This document shows, piece after piece, positions 36,163-45,586 of a stretch of 64,000 nucleotides of DNA. The notes under the pieces are model-generated. The model was given only the letters and a program-made list of their open reading frames with translations, was not told the DNA's origin and did no database searches. Within the stretch, counting starts at the first letter, position 1; each line of letters starts with the position of its first letter. The translations under genes and the position numbers were made by a program. The DNA is from Sutcliffiella horikoshii (GTDB lineage Bacteria > Bacillota > Bacilli > Bacillales > Bacillaceae_I), in contig NZ_JAIVKY010000002.1 in assembly GCF_020524325.1 (NCBI RefSeq), forward strand, positions 496,001 through 560,000, read 5' to 3'.

Positions 36163-37146
36163 TTATGGCGAAAAGGAAATTCTAAAATGTTCTAACATGT
36201 AGACCCTTCCTTTTTTGTGGCCGACCGAGGGCAAATCTAGTGATACCAATATATTATATGCTTCTGATGCAGAACTAATTAGGAGGAAATCCCTCAACTC
36301 TTTGTTCTGAATGGTAGTAGATATTAATAGTTTATAATCTTCAATCGCATAAAAATGAACTGACAGTGATTGCGTATTGCACCTCTTACAAGTCCAGTAT
36401 TTTCTTTTTTTCTTCACCAAGTTGCACCCGCACGTCATGCAAATTACACCTTTTATCAGTTCTTCCTGTTTAATGTTGTAGGTCTGCAGAAAATTAAAGT
36501 TACCAGGGGTATGTTTCTTGATTAATGTTTTCGTAAGCTTGTTAAGATCTTTTTTATTCAGGAACTCAGTTGAATGGAGTGCATTTATTTCATTCACTCT
36601 ATTGGGGAGATTAGTTAGAAAAGTTACCTTTTTCATAAGTGAGGGAGAAGTTTTGACTAGATGGGCCTTATTGTGCGTTAGAGCTACTAAACTCGCAATA
36701 GGTAGGCTTGGGAAACCGTGGTGTTCTAACCATAATGAAAGTTGATAACGGTGGCGTGCTACTTGTGATAGTGGATCTGCCATTCTTTCCATTTCCCCAT
36801 CTGACTTATATCGGATGAGTTGACTTCCCACTTCATCAAACTCTAATTTACCCGAAACGTATTTTGAATCTATTATTAAGCAATGAGTGGATGTAATGAG
36901 GAGAGTATCAATTTGAAAGTATCTACCTTTGGAGTCCTTAATACGGAGACCGTGAAGAATGTGGTAGTTTTCATGAGGGAGAAAGGTCAAATAGTAGTCT
37001 AATGCCTCTTCACCTTTGTAACCGTATTTCATTTTGCCATATTCCTGTTCAATCAATGGGTATTGAGGGTGGGATGGTAACAGCCTTCTCAAGCCGGCTT
37101 CATGTATCAGCATCCTATTCGACTTTTCTCTGTGCTTTTTTATCAT
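36163..37146 (-). CDS. NERD-domain protein (nuclease-related) with zinc ribbon
   Basis: 327 aa. The NERD domain (about 38-150) has YKGEEALDYYL, RYFQIDTLLITSTHCLIIDSKYVSGKL (acidic and lysine residues of a restriction-endonuclease-like core D...E/D-x-K) and RHRYQLSLWLEHHG. A C-terminal zinc ribbon (CMTCGCN ... CKRCNT, about 240-265) is followed by a helical end. Such proteins are thought to act on DNA but no activity is established. AGGAGTG ribosome site. Not in the B. subtilis backbone; an accessory gene between ytpI and ytoI. Confidence 0.82.
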   Translation of the reverse strand: MIKKHREKSNRMLIHEAGLRRLLPSHPQYPLIEQEYGKMKYGYKGEEALDYYLTFLPHENYHILHGLRIKDSKGRYFQIDTLLITSTHCLIIDSKYVSGKLEFDEVGSQLIRYKSDGEMERMADPLSQVARHRYQLSLWLEHHGFPSLPIASLVALTHNKAHLVKTSPSLMKKVTFLTNLPNRVNEINALHSTEFLNKKDLNKLTKTLIKKHTPGNFNFLQTYNIKQEELIKGVICMTCGCNLVKKKRKYWTCKRCNTQSLSVHFYAIEDYKLLISTTIQNKELRDFLLISSASEAYNILVSLDLPSVGHKKGRVYMLEHFRISFSP

Positions 37147-37239
37147 TTACTCACTCCTATGTTAACTTTGTCTTGGTACTTTCGACTCAGGGCATTAAAA
37201 TTCCTGCAAATTCTACAAAATAACACCCGGATTTTCACT

Positions 37240-37352
37240 TATCCATTGTAAAATGAAAATATCCATTGTAAAACAGATATATCCATTGTAAATCGAATAT
37301 ATCCATCATAAAATCCATATATCCATTGTAAAATCAATTTATCCATTGATCC
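37240..37352. repeat. Tandem array 1: five 20-bp units plus a partial
   Basis: Units of exactly 20 bp start at 37240, 37260, 37280, 37300 and 37320 with a partial at 37340. Each begins TATCCATTGTAAAA (one copy TATCCATCATAAAA) followed by six variable bases. The array is 5' of the NERD gene and 3' of ytoI. The 369-bp gap also holds a C-rich stretch (about 37350-37500) with no clear feature. Confidence 0.85.
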
Positions 37353-37515
37353 TCCAGCCCCCCACCAAAAGCCCTTCAACACTTTAGTCTTTGCACTGGA
37401 CTTTGAACTTGACCTTGACCTTAGTTCCCCCTGCCCCAAACTTCCCCCAACCACCAAAAAAAACGCCCCCACCTCAAACCCGGGTGAGAGCGCCTGCTCC
37501 AAACCAACTAAACAA

Positions 37516-38832
37516 CTACTGTATCAACTGCACCATCATCATCGCCTTGCCGACGACATTTCCTTCGTGGTACACTTCCACGTCCACTTTACCGAACTTG
37601 CGGCCGACCTCGAGTACCTTTGGCCGAATCTCGATCGTGCTGTCAATCTGCACCGGTTTGATAAAATAAATCGTAATGTTCTCCACGACCATATCACTCT
37701 TTTTCACATTGCGGATCACACGCTTTGCCGCTTCTGTCACAATGGTTGTAAATACCCCATAGGAAATTGTTCCGACCGAGTTGGTCATCTGCGGGGTCAC
37801 TTCGCTTTGGTAAGCCTCTTCGCCTTTTGATTCTGTGACATCCATAAATTGATTGGTCACGATGTCATCAAGGGTTTCGCCGACTTGCGGCTGCCTTTGA
37901 ATCATTTGCAGCGCCTTCAATACGTCTTGACGGCTGATGATTCCAAGAAGGCGATGGCTCGGGTCGATCACCGGCAGCATCTCGATTCCTTCCCATACCA
38001 TGATATGGGCAGCGGACGCGACCGACGTTTTGCCATTAACAGTGATCGGGTTTTTGGTCATCACTTTTTCAATTGGTGTCGAAGAATCCTTCCCAAGCAC
38101 GTCCTTAGAGGTAACCACTCCCTGCACTTTCAAGTTTTTATCGATGATCGGAAAGCGGCTATGCTTGATTTCTTCGTTCACTTTATACCATTCCGCAATC
38201 GTATCTTCTGTGGTTAAGTAAGTCGTCGCTTCGATTGGAGTCAAGATATCTTCCACCAGCACGATTTCCTTTTTGATCAACTGATCGTAGATTGCACGAT
38301 TGATCAAAGTCGCAACAGTAAACGTATCATAACTGCTCGAGATGATTGGAAGCTTCATTTCATCAGCTAACTTTTTAACCTCTTCGTCCGTATCAAAGCC
38401 ACCGGTAATTAACACCGCAGCGCCAGCCTCTATAGCAAGCTTATGTGCATTGTAACGGTTACCGACAATTAACAAATTACCTGCTTCTGTATAGCGCATC
38501 ATCGCTTCAAGTTTCATCGCACCGATAACAAACTTGTTCAACGTTTTATGAAGGCCTTCTCTGCCGCCAAGAACTTGTCCATCCACAATGTTGACGACTT
38601 CGGCAAATGTAAGTTTTTCGATATTCTCTTTCTTTTTCCGCTCAATACGAATAGTACCAACACGTTCGATGGTACTAACATACCCTTTATTTTCAGCATC
38701 CTTGATTGCTCTGTATGCCGTACCTTCACTGACTGTGAGCGCCTTGGCGATTTGTCGTACTGATATTTTTTCTCCAATAGGAAGTTCTTCAATATAATGG
38801 AGAATCTGTTCATGCTTTGTCACACTATTCAC
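37516..38832 (-). CDS. ytoI: DRTGG/CBS/hotdog domain regulator-like protein YtoI
   Basis: 438 aa with four parts: N-terminal winged HTH (about 1-60; VRQIAKALTVSEGTAYRAIKDAE), DRTGG domain (about 70-185), a CBS pair (about 195-315; FPIIDKNLKVQGVVTSKDVL, LPVIDPSHRLLGIISRQDVL) and a C-terminal hotdog thioesterase-like domain (about 330-438; NSVGTISYGVFTTIVTEAAK). The CBS pair suggests adenine-nucleotide sensing; the DNA target and acyl ligand are unknown. Same position as ytoI of B. subtilis. Confidence 0.9.
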   Translation of the reverse strand: MNSVTKHEQILHYIEELPIGEKISVRQIAKALTVSEGTAYRAIKDAENKGYVSTIERVGTIRIERKKKENIEKLTFAEVVNIVDGQVLGGREGLHKTLNKFVIGAMKLEAMMRYTEAGNLLIVGNRYNAHKLAIEAGAAVLITGGFDTDEEVKKLADEMKLPIISSSYDTFTVATLINRAIYDQLIKKEIVLVEDILTPIEATTYLTTEDTIAEWYKVNEEIKHSRFPIIDKNLKVQGVVTSKDVLGKDSSTPIEKVMTKNPITVNGKTSVASAAHIMVWEGIEMLPVIDPSHRLLGIISRQDVLKALQMIQRQPQVGETLDDIVTNQFMDVTESKGEEAYQSEVTPQMTNSVGTISYGVFTTIVTEAAKRVIRNVKKSDMVVENITIYFIKPVQIDSTIEIRPKVLEVGRKFGKVDVEVYHEGNVVGKAMMMVQLIQ

Positions 38833-38892
38833 CCGTCCACATAGTTATTTGTACCTTTATTATACGGGTGTTATAGCTTGTATTCAATGTGT

Positions 38893-39138
38893 TTACTGAT
38901 ATTGACGCAATCGGACCTTTTTGGCCTCTGCTAATTTCGCTTTTCGCACCATCCGCTTTCGCTTTGGCAAGTACATGATTGCTGCAATATTTCCTCCAAC
39001 TGCCATCAAGGCTAGCACCAGCCATGCCATGCCAAACACCCCTGCAAGTCCATCTTCTGTCACCGGTAAACGCGGTACTGCAACGTAAAGCATGGCACCA
39101 ATACATAACAACGATAATAAAAGTCTATTCTTCAACAC
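38893..39138 (-). CDS. Small membrane protein of unknown function
   Basis: 81 aa: two hydrophobic segments (about 6-22 and 32-57) followed by a strongly basic tail (KRKRMVRKAKLAEAKKVRLRQ), expected in the cytoplasm. AGGAGTG ribosome site. Lies between ytkL and ytoI on the minus strand. Not recognised beyond that. Confidence 0.65.
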   Translation of the reverse strand: MLKNRLLLSLLCIGAMLYVAVPRLPVTEDGLAGVFGMAWLVLALMAVGGNIAAIMYLPKRKRMVRKAKLAEAKKVRLRQYQ

Positions 39139-39189
39139 ATGACACTCCTTCCAAACTTATAGCTTGTATCATGTATATTCCGCACAACA

Positions 39190-39217
39190 AAAAAAAGAAG
39201 CAAATCCGCTTCTTTTC
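39190..39217 (-). terminator. ytkL terminator
   Basis: AAAAGAAGC / GCTTCTTTT stem with a long T run on the minus strand, twelve bases after the ytkL stop. Confidence 0.8.
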
Positions 39218-39228
39218 TTCGCAGCAAC

Positions 39229-39912
39229 CTATAATTCTATGATTTCTCCCACTTCCAGCACTTTCCCAACACCTTTAGGAAGTTTGGAAACAAAATCATG
39301 TGGATTTTGTTCAATGACAGGGAACGTATTAAAGTGGATTGGTACCACCTTGGAGGCGTCCAACCACTCAGCAGCAAGAACCGCATCATCCGGACCCATC
39401 GTGAAATTATCCCCGATCGGCAAGAAGGCCACATCGATATTATTTAACTCCCCAATCATTTTCATATCAGAAAATAATGCTGTATCTCCTGCATGGAAAA
39501 TCGTCTTCCCATCAATGGTCAACAAGATTCCACTCGGCATACCTGTATAGACGATTGTTTTTGTTTCATAATCTGTATAACTAGAGCCATGAAACGCTTG
39601 CGTCAATTTCACTTTTCCAAAATCAAATTCATGTGCTCCGCCGATATGCATCTCATGAACCCTCACACCTTGCCAACCTAAATATTCGGCAAGCTCAAAC
39701 GGCGCAACAACTAATGCGTCATTCTTTAAAGCAAGGTCCACCGTATCGCCAACATGGTCATTGTGGCCGTGCGTTAAAAGAATCACATCCACCTTCAAAT
39801 CGTCTGCTTTTAAATCTGTCAGACCATTGCCCGTGATAAACGGATCAAACAAAATCGTTTTACCATTCGCTTCAACTTTTACTACGGAATGTCCATGATA
39901 GGAAACCTTCAT
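39229..39912 (-). CDS. ytkL: UPF0173 metal-dependent hydrolase YtkL (metallo-beta-lactamase fold)
   Basis: 227 aa. [16 protein letters not shown] is the HxHxDH metal motif (59-ish on), [21 protein letters not shown] and [18 protein letters not shown] supply further ligands, and [15 protein letters not shown] the last histidine. The family is close to UlaG-like hydrolases, substrate unknown. B. subtilis has it at the same place. Confidence 0.92.
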   Translation of the reverse strand: MKVSYHGHSVVKVEANGKTILFDPFITGNGLTDLKADDLKVDVILLTHGHNDHVGDTVDLALKNDALVVAPFELAEYLGWQGVRVHEMHIGGAHEFDFGKVKLTQAFHGSSYTDYETKTIVYTGMPSGILLTIDGKTIFHAGDTALFSDMKMIGELNNIDVAFLPIGDNFTMGPDDAVLAAEWLDASKVVPIHFNTFPVIEQNPHDFVSKLPKGVGKVLEVGEIIEL

Positions 39913-40086
39913 TCTTCCAATCTCTCCTTCTCAACATTAAATTTCTTCATACCAGTTAATCTTCTCTTTTTTAATGAAAAATCCTTCTAATAAAATTTAC
40001 ACAAGTATGATTCCCTGATACTCTTAATGTAAACGTAATAAACTTCGTAACTAGAAGTAATTCACCTAAATAAAGGAGTGGCTGAG

Positions 40087-41190
40087 TTGAAAGAACATCG
40101 TCTGCAACAATTAATAGAATGGCTGAAACAGGAGGACTTGTCCGGTTGTTTCTTAACTTCTACCCCGAACGTTTTTTACATAAGCGGTTTTTACACAGAT
40201 CCACACGAAAGATTACTGGGACTTCTCGCTTTTCCAAACAGCGAGCCTGCGATTGTCTGTCCCAATATGGAAGTAGAACAGGTGAAAAAAACTGGTTGGA
40301 ACTTCGGAATAGTGGGGTACAATGACACCGATGATCCTTGGAAAAAGGTTCAGGAGTATGTAAAACAAAAAGGAATTCAAATGGAAAGACTAGCAGTTGA
40401 GAAAGAACATATGACTGTTGCTCGTTTACATAAGTTAGAGGAGATCTTCCCGGGCATAAGCCTTGCCGCGGCAGAAGATAAAATGTATCAGCTTCGACTA
40501 GTAAAGGATGAAGAAGAGGTATCCATTTTGAGAGAAGCAGCCAAACTTGCCGATTTTGGTGTGGAAGTTGGGGTGCATCATCTTAAAAAAGGTGTGACAG
40601 AGCAAGAGCTGGTTGCAACGATTGAGTACGAGCTAAAGAAAAAAGGCATCAGCCAGATGTCCTTTTCCACAATGGCGCTGACAGGTTTAAAGACTGCCGC
40701 TCCTCATGGAAAGCCTGGCTTGGATCAAGTGAAGGAAGGCGACTTCGTGTTATTTGACCTTGGCGTTGTCTTGAATGGATATTGTTCCGACATCACAAGA
40801 ACCGTTGCTTTCGGAACTGTGAACGAGCAACAAAAGGAAGTCTATGAAACGGTATTAAAAGCGCAACTTGCTGCCGTGGATATTTGTAAACCTGGCGTGG
40901 AAATCGGACAGATTGATCGGACAGCCCGCTCTATCATAACAGAAAGTGGCTATGGAGAATTCTTTACACACCGTATCGGCCACGGCCTTGGCATCGAAGT
41001 GCACGAGTATCCTTCTATGAATGAAACGAACACGATGAAACTGCAAAAAGGGATGGCGTTCACGATTGAACCTGGTATCTACAAACCAGGAGTTGGCGGC
41101 GTCCGCATCGAGGATGATATTTTAGTAGCGGACAATGGTATTGAGCTGTTAACAAGCTACCCGAAAGATTTACAGATTATTAAGCCATAA
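40087..41190 (+). CDS. Xaa-Pro dipeptidase (M24 family, PepQ-like)
   Basis: 367-aa metallopeptidase that cleaves X-Pro dipeptides. The creatinase-like N-terminal domain (1-130) precedes the pita-bread domain, which has all five metal ligands: VLFDLGVVLNGYCSDITRTV (two Asp), HRIGHGLGIEVHEYP (His), FTIEPGIYKPGVGG (Glu) and VRIEDDIL (Glu). TTG at 40087 is eight bases after AAAGGAG; the GTG at 40078 overlaps that site. Divergent from ytkL, convergent with ald. Confidence 0.9.
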   Translation: MKEHRLQQLIEWLKQEDLSGCFLTSTPNVFYISGFYTDPHERLLGLLAFPNSEPAIVCPNMEVEQVKKTGWNFGIVGYNDTDDPWKKVQEYVKQKGIQMERLAVEKEHMTVARLHKLEEIFPGISLAAAEDKMYQLRLVKDEEEVSILREAAKLADFGVEVGVHHLKKGVTEQELVATIEYELKKKGISQMSFSTMALTGLKTAAPHGKPGLDQVKEGDFVLFDLGVVLNGYCSDITRTVAFGTVNEQQKEVYETVLKAQLAAVDICKPGVEIGQIDRTARSIITESGYGEFFTHRIGHGLGIEVHEYPSMNETNTMKLQKGMAFTIEPGIYKPGVGGVRIEDDILVADNGIELLTSYPKDLQIIKP

Positions 41191-41192
41191 AT

Positions 41193-41237
41193 TAAAAAAC
41201 AGGTATCCATGTCGTCCATGGTTACCTGTTTTTTTCG
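41193..41237. terminator. Bidirectional terminator pepQ/ald
   Basis: AACAGGTA-N-CCATG / CATGG-N-TACCTGTT stem with A and T runs on both sides, between convergent genes. Confidence 0.88.
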
Positions 41238-41247
41238 ATTAATTAAA

Positions 41248-42369
41248 TTAGCTTTTAACCAAAAGATTGCTTGCACTCTCATACGCCAATCCGTGGGACT
41301 CTGCCACTGCCGCATATGTTACATATCCATCCAGCGTATTGATTCCCTTTAGGATCGCTTCATTATCTAAGGAAGCTTGCTTGTAGCCTTTGTTCGCAAT
41401 TTGCACTGCATAAGGTACTGTTACGTTAGTCAATGCGATAGTAGATGTACGCGGAACCGCACCCGGCATATTTGCAACCGCATAGTGAACCACTTCATGT
41501 TTCACATATGTTGGGTCATCATGTGTGGTGATGCGATCAGTCGTTTCAAAAATACCACCTTGGTCAATTGCGATATCCACCACAACAGAACCTGCACCCA
41601 TGGATTGAATCATTTCCTCTGTAACAAGCTTCGGCGCTTTAGCACCTGGAATAAGAACAGCACCAATAACAAGGTCTGATTCTTTCACGGCGATCTCAAG
41701 GTTCAATGGGTTACTCATAAGCGTCTGGATGTCTTTTCCGAAAATATCATCCAGCTGACGAAGACGATCAGGGTTTAAGTCAAGGATTGTCACATCTGCG
41801 CCAAGTCCGATTGCCATCTTTGCAGCATTCGTACCAGCGACACCTCCACCAATAATCGTTACTTTCCCGCGGCGAACACCAGGAACACCACCAAGAAGAA
41901 TCCCTTTACCGCCTTTAATTTTTTCAAGGAACTGAGCACCAATTTGCGTAGCCATACGTCCTGCTACCTCACTCATTGGAGTCAATAATGGCAGGGAACC
42001 GTTTGGAAGTTGTACCGTTTCGTACGCAATACCTACCACTTTGTTATCAATTAAAGCTTTTGTTAATTCTGGTTCTGGAGCAAGATGCAGATAAGTGAAA
42101 AGGATTAATCCTTCACGGAAATAATTATATTCAGAAGGAAGTGGCTCTTTTACTTTCATGACCATATCCATGGACCATGCTTCTTCAGCTGTTTCCACCA
42201 TTTTCGCACCAGCTTGTACATATTGCTCATCAGTAAAGCCAGATCCGATACCAGCTTCTTTTTCTATGTATACTTCATGTCCGAAGCCAACAAGGTTCAC
42301 AACACCTGCAGGCGTCATCGCAACACGGTTTTCATTGTTTTTTATCTCTCTAGGTACTCCAATTCTCAT
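41248..42369 (-). CDS. ald: Alanine dehydrogenase (Ald)
   Basis: NAD-dependent interconversion of alanine and pyruvate plus ammonia; in Bacillus it allows growth on alanine and supports sporulation. 373 aa; [18 protein letters not shown] (catalytic lysine region), [14 protein letters not shown] with the catalytic histidine, and [24 protein letters not shown], the NAD fold. ATG with GGGAGG ten bases upstream. Confidence 0.96.
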   Translation of the reverse strand: MRIGVPREIKNNENRVAMTPAGVVNLVGFGHEVYIEKEAGIGSGFTDEQYVQAGAKMVETAEEAWSMDMVMKVKEPLPSEYNYFREGLILFTYLHLAPEPELTKALIDNKVVGIAYETVQLPNGSLPLLTPMSEVAGRMATQIGAQFLEKIKGGKGILLGGVPGVRRGKVTIIGGGVAGTNAAKMAIGLGADVTILDLNPDRLRQLDDIFGKDIQTLMSNPLNLEIAVKESDLVIGAVLIPGAKAPKLVTEEMIQSMGAGSVVVDIAIDQGGIFETTDRITTHDDPTYVKHEVVHYAVANMPGAVPRTSTIALTNVTVPYAVQIANKGYKQASLDNEAILKGINTLDGYVTYAAVAESHGLAYESASNLLVKS

Positions 42370-42417
42370 GGATCAAATACCTCCCTCTTCATAATCACAA
42401 AGCGTTAAGACGTAACT

Positions 42418-42479
42418 AATATAACATTAAACAAGAAAATGTAAAATAGTTTTTTATGCATTTTTGTAAGCGCTTTAAA
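42418..42479 (-). promoter_or_regulatory. ald promoter with upstream cre-like box
   Basis: On the minus strand TTTACA (42440-42445) and TATATT (42418-42423) are 16 bp apart. TTGTAAGCGCTTTAAA at 42464-42479 matches the cre consensus at 15 of 16 positions and is centred near -60, a position from which CcpA activates ackA and pta in B. subtilis. Confidence 0.6.
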
Positions 42480-42529
42480 ACAGGCAGAATTATCTATATT
42501 ATCTAAATTTAGAGGCAAAAATCCTTAGC

Positions 42530-43294
42530 TTATCGGAATCGATTGATAACCTCTACTCCCCCTGTTACTTCCAGCACTGCTCCTGTGATCATATCAGAGT
42601 TTTCTTCACATAAAAACTCGATGGCCCTGGCAATATCCTCACCTGTCCCAGAACGGCCGACCGGGGTATCTTTGGCATCCTCCAGCCCTTTTGCCTGTTC
42701 AATTGTTGCTTCTTTCATTTCTCCAACAATATTACCCGGGCAGACCATATTGGCTGTGATGCCATGTTCGGCTTCCTCAATAGCAATGGATTTGGTCAGC
42801 GATACAAGACCAGCCTTTGCAGCAGCAAAAGCAGATCGATAAATCCACCCTGGCGATGCTTCCGCTCCCTGAAAACCATATGTGATGATACGTCCAAATC
42901 GCTGCTCCCTCATAACAGGAATTGCTTTACGGAAAAGATGGAAAACAGCACTAAGATTGCCTTCTATCATTTCATACCACTCTTCATCCGAGTAATCAGC
43001 CAATTTTTTTCGTTCAAAAATATAGGGTCCTGCGTTATTGATTAAATAATCGATTCTACCGAAGCGTTCGACCACTTCCTCTATAAATTGCTGCATCTGT
43101 TCTTTTTTTGTTACGTCACCTTGAAAAAAGTGTAGTTTGTTTTCTCCAAAGTGACTCCATTCCTGTTTAAGTTTCTCGATCGTTTCTGTGTCATTTCTAT
43201 AATTTATCGAAATGGAACATCCTTTTTTCAGCAGCTGTTCCGTCACTTTTTTTCCAAGTCCTTTGGAACCAGCTGTAATTACGGCATGTCTCAA
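42530..43294 (-). CDS. ytkK: SDR-family oxidoreductase (YtkK-like)
   Basis: 254 aa short-chain dehydrogenase. VITAGSKGLGKKVTEQLL is the cofactor loop (TGxxxGxG variant), followed by LINNAGPY, the catalytic YRSAFAAAKAGL (Y-x4... with serine/tyrosine pattern shifted: IYRSAFAAAK) and MVCPGNIVG. The TTG at 43294 is eight bases after AAGGGGG; the 49 preceding in-frame codons run across the promoter region and are not coding. Matches B. subtilis YtkK in size and order of motifs. Substrate unknown. Confidence 0.78.
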   Translation of the reverse strand: MRHAVITAGSKGLGKKVTEQLLKKGCSISINYRNDTETIEKLKQEWSHFGENKLHFFQGDVTKKEQMQQFIEEVVERFGRIDYLINNAGPYIFERKKLADYSDEEWYEMIEGNLSAVFHLFRKAIPVMREQRFGRIITYGFQGAEASPGWIYRSAFAAAKAGLVSLTKSIAIEEAEHGITANMVCPGNIVGEMKEATIEQAKGLEDAKDTPVGRSGTGEDIARAIEFLCEENSDMITGAVLEVTGGVEVINRFR

Positions 43295-43426
43295 ACTGGA
43301 TTCCCCCTTAATAGAATTGCGTACCTCTATATTTTCTTGTAAATCGATTAAATTTACAACATATAACCCGTTAAGATACGATAAAATGATTGTTAGGTAC
43401 ACGAAAGAAAGGAGTCTGACCTTCTT

Positions 43427-44734
43427 ATGGCTAAAGCACAAACTGTGGCATTACCTCCACGTAGCCGGATAGAGCGGTTCGGTTTAGAGGCCGTTCCACA
43501 AGAATTAAGAAAAACACGTTGGTATGAATATGTAATAATCCAGATTGCGTTTTCGGTGAATGCAGGTAACTTCCTTGTCCCTGCACTCGCTGTGATTCAA
43601 GGGGGACTCAACTTTTATGCAGCCTTTCTCTCCACTATATTTGGTGCAACACTCGCCTTCTTATTTGTTTCTTATTTATCCTTGCCTGGTGCGGAGCGGG
43701 GAATTCCTTCTCAATTTGCCATTCGGTCCATCATCGGCATAAAAGGATCCAGATATATCTCCTCCCCGATTCGAACCGTTACATCCCTCTACTGGTTTTC
43801 AGTTCAGACCATAGGTGGGACGTTGGTGATACAATTTATTCTGGAGCGGACCTTTCAGCTTTCCATCCCATTTTACATAATCGCTATGCTGTTGGCGTTG
43901 ATTATGAGCGGCCTTGCTCTTGTGGGATTTGATGCAGTAAAAAGGGCTACCAAGTACTTTATGCCATGGCTGATTCTTGGACAGCTAGTTATGCTATATC
44001 TTTTGCTCACTAAAGGAACAGGGATGATAGGAATGGAGAAAACAATGGAAGGTGCCTGGAATCTCCCCGTCATGGGCTTTTTCGCAAGTCTTGCTTTTGT
44101 TCAATATGTGTCTGGTGTTTCCTCCTCAGCAGATGTGACAAGGTATGCCGTTACTTCCAAACAGGGGTTTTGGGGTTTGTTTACCGGAAATGTCCTGGGC
44201 TTTATTCTTACTGCTTTTTTTGGGGCTTACACAGCTCAACTAACAGGAGCTTTTAACCCATTTATTGCTACAAGTGAGATGACCAACTCTGGTATACTGA
44301 CCGCGATTATTTTAGGTGCGGCTATCTTATCGATGGTTTCTATTAACTTAAGCAATGCCTATACCGGCGGATTCAGTCTGTTGAATTCTTTACCGCTACT
44401 TGGTAGAGTGAAAAGTTCCATGTTGTTCGGTGCTGCGGGAATATTATTGTCCTTGTCACCTGCACTAGTGGAGGAAGCAGAACGATATATTTCCTTGATT
44501 GGAGCATTTGTCATCCCTTTATCTGCCGTCATTATCACTGATTTTCTTTTAATAAAAAGAAAGCAGATTGAAGTTAGTGAGGGATTACCTTCTTATAATA
44601 GAATTGGATTTGTTTGTATTGGGATTGGGATAGGTGTTTATTTGCTATTGCCGGAAGGATTGTCTCCTGGTTTCTTGGCTTTCCTTATCACAAGTACCAT
44701 TTATTTCTTTTCTATAAAAAAGTCACAAAAATAG
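43427..44734 (+). CDS. NCS1-type cytosine/purine permease family protein
   Basis: 435 aa, about twelve membrane helices, of the nucleobase:cation symporter-1 family. The N-terminal RIERFGLEAVPQELRKTRWYEY and the sodium/substrate-site helices WFSVQTIGGTLVIQF and VQYVSGVSSSADVTRYA are recognisable. The substrate (cytosine, purine or another heterocycle) cannot be told. ATG with AAAGGAG twelve bases upstream. Divergent from ytkK. Confidence 0.85.
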   Translation: MAKAQTVALPPRSRIERFGLEAVPQELRKTRWYEYVIIQIAFSVNAGNFLVPALAVIQGGLNFYAAFLSTIFGATLAFLFVSYLSLPGAERGIPSQFAIRSIIGIKGSRYISSPIRTVTSLYWFSVQTIGGTLVIQFILERTFQLSIPFYIIAMLLALIMSGLALVGFDAVKRATKYFMPWLILGQLVMLYLLLTKGTGMIGMEKTMEGAWNLPVMGFFASLAFVQYVSGVSSSADVTRYAVTSKQGFWGLFTGNVLGFILTAFFGAYTAQLTGAFNPFIATSEMTNSGILTAIILGAAILSMVSINLSNAYTGGFSLLNSLPLLGRVKSSMLFGAAGILLSLSPALVEEAERYISLIGAFVIPLSAVIITDFLLIKRKQIEVSEGLPSYNRIGFVCIGIGIGVYLLLPEGLSPGFLAFLITSTIYFFSIKKSQK

Positions 44735-44760
44735 GTGCCTGTTGATGGCACCTTTTTTGT
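44732..44760 (+). terminator. Permease terminator
   Basis: GGTGCC / GGCACC stem with a 7-nt loop, then TTTTTTG. Confidence 0.88.
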
Positions 44761-44928
44761 TTATTCGTGGGATGTTTGTTCGCTTTCGCCTTCTACCGGT
44801 TGGTATGCATTGGAGCTGTATTGCTGACCGACTACTCCGCTTGAGTAAGCATCAGTAATTTGATTGTGAACCTCATTCACAGCATTATCATCATAAGAGA
44901 AAATTTCTTTAGGATCTTTTTTCTTCAT
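44761..44928 (-). CDS. Small YozQ/DUF4025-like protein
   Basis: A 55-residue gene found by direct reading. MKKKDPKEIF is followed by a helix-turn pattern NEVHNQITDAYSSGVVGQQY that resembles the YozQ/DUF4025 family, and a glutamate-rich tail (VEGESEQTSHE). ATG with AAAGGTGG eight bases upstream. Convergent with the permease. YozQ proteins are small soluble proteins of unknown function. The family call is from memory of the motif and is moderate. Confidence 0.6.
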   Translation of the reverse strand: MKKKDPKEIFSYDDNAVNEVHNQITDAYSSGVVGQQYSSNAYQPVEGESEQTSHE

Positions 44929-45080
44929 ATGGGTTTCCACCTTTCAACTAAGTATCCATCCTAGTTTGCGTCGAGTGACACACATTTAAAGGTGGAAAAA
45001 ATTACAGGGTAAATGGATAGTATGTTCTTCCCAGTTATTATACAATGGGTTAAAACGGGAAGAAAAGGAAGGAAGTAGCG

Positions 45081-45395
45081 ATGTTTTCTTTTGTAAAAGA
45101 TCCAAGGCTTGGAATATGCTTGCCACAGTTGGATTTAGATTGGGCTCAATATGACAAAGAAACACAGCAGGATATATTATTGAAGTGGGAAAAGATACGC
45201 GGGGGAATCCCCGATCGTATTAAGGAGTTAGAAGAAGAGATTAATTTTAAGCAGGCTTTATTGAATGATGAAGCAGATTTTGAGCGGTCTTGCGAATTAA
45301 ATTCGGAGATTGCAGATCATGCTAGCATTATCAATGATTTATGGCTTTGGTATCGCATGAATCAGCATGTATCATCTTCTAAAGTACATTCTTAA
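45081..45395 (+). CDS. Conserved-type small protein of unknown function
   Basis: 104 aa, acidic, predicted all-helical with a coiled-coil-like middle (RIKELEEEINFKQALLNDEADFERSCEL). GGAAGGAAG ribosome site and a strong terminator immediately after the stop support that it is real. Not recognised. Confidence 0.65.
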   Translation: MFSFVKDPRLGICLPQLDLDWAQYDKETQQDILLKWEKIRGGIPDRIKELEEEINFKQALLNDEADFERSCELNSEIADHASIINDLWLWYRMNQHVSSSKVHS

Positions 45396-45430
45396 AAGGC
45401 GAATATCCGCTCTGGATATTCGCCTTTTAT
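45394..45430 (+). terminator. Terminator of the 104-aa gene
   Basis: AAAGGCGAATATCC / GGATATTCGCCTTT stem with a 5-nt loop and TTTTAT tail. Confidence 0.9.
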
Positions 45431-45436
45431 TTGAAT

Positions 45437-45570
45437 GCCGCAGTTGCTCTCAGCAAAAGACTTCGCTTATCCAGAGGGCGACCTTGAGCCTCCTCACAAC
45501 GCTTCAGGGGTCTCAATAATGTCGCTACTCCCCCGCAGGAGTCTTCGTCTTTTGCTCCAAGCAACTGCTA
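45437..45570 (+). repeat. Structured repeat, subtype A, copy R10
   Basis: All helices show compensated changes: outer GCAGTTGCT / AGCAACTGC, second GCAAAAGAC / GTCTTTTGC, third GCGAC-N-TTGAG / CTCAA-N4-GTCGC. It sits between two convergent genes. Confidence 0.9.
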
Positions 45571-45586
45571 TATTTTCCGTATTTCC

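Noticed and set aside
37240-37352. CRISPR array
   Set aside because: Units of 20 bp without separate spacers and no cas genes; the same holds for the arrays at 50098 and 57811.
37239-37502. Open frames over the tandem arrays (also 50002-50259 and 57811-58089)
   Set aside because: Periods near 21 bp keep a frame open by chance; no ribosome site, no terminator, low-complexity peptides.
43295-43441. N-terminal extension of the SDR protein
   Set aside because: The extra codons cross the promoter region, are hydrophobic nonsense relative to the family and lack a ribosome site; TTG at 43294 fits better.
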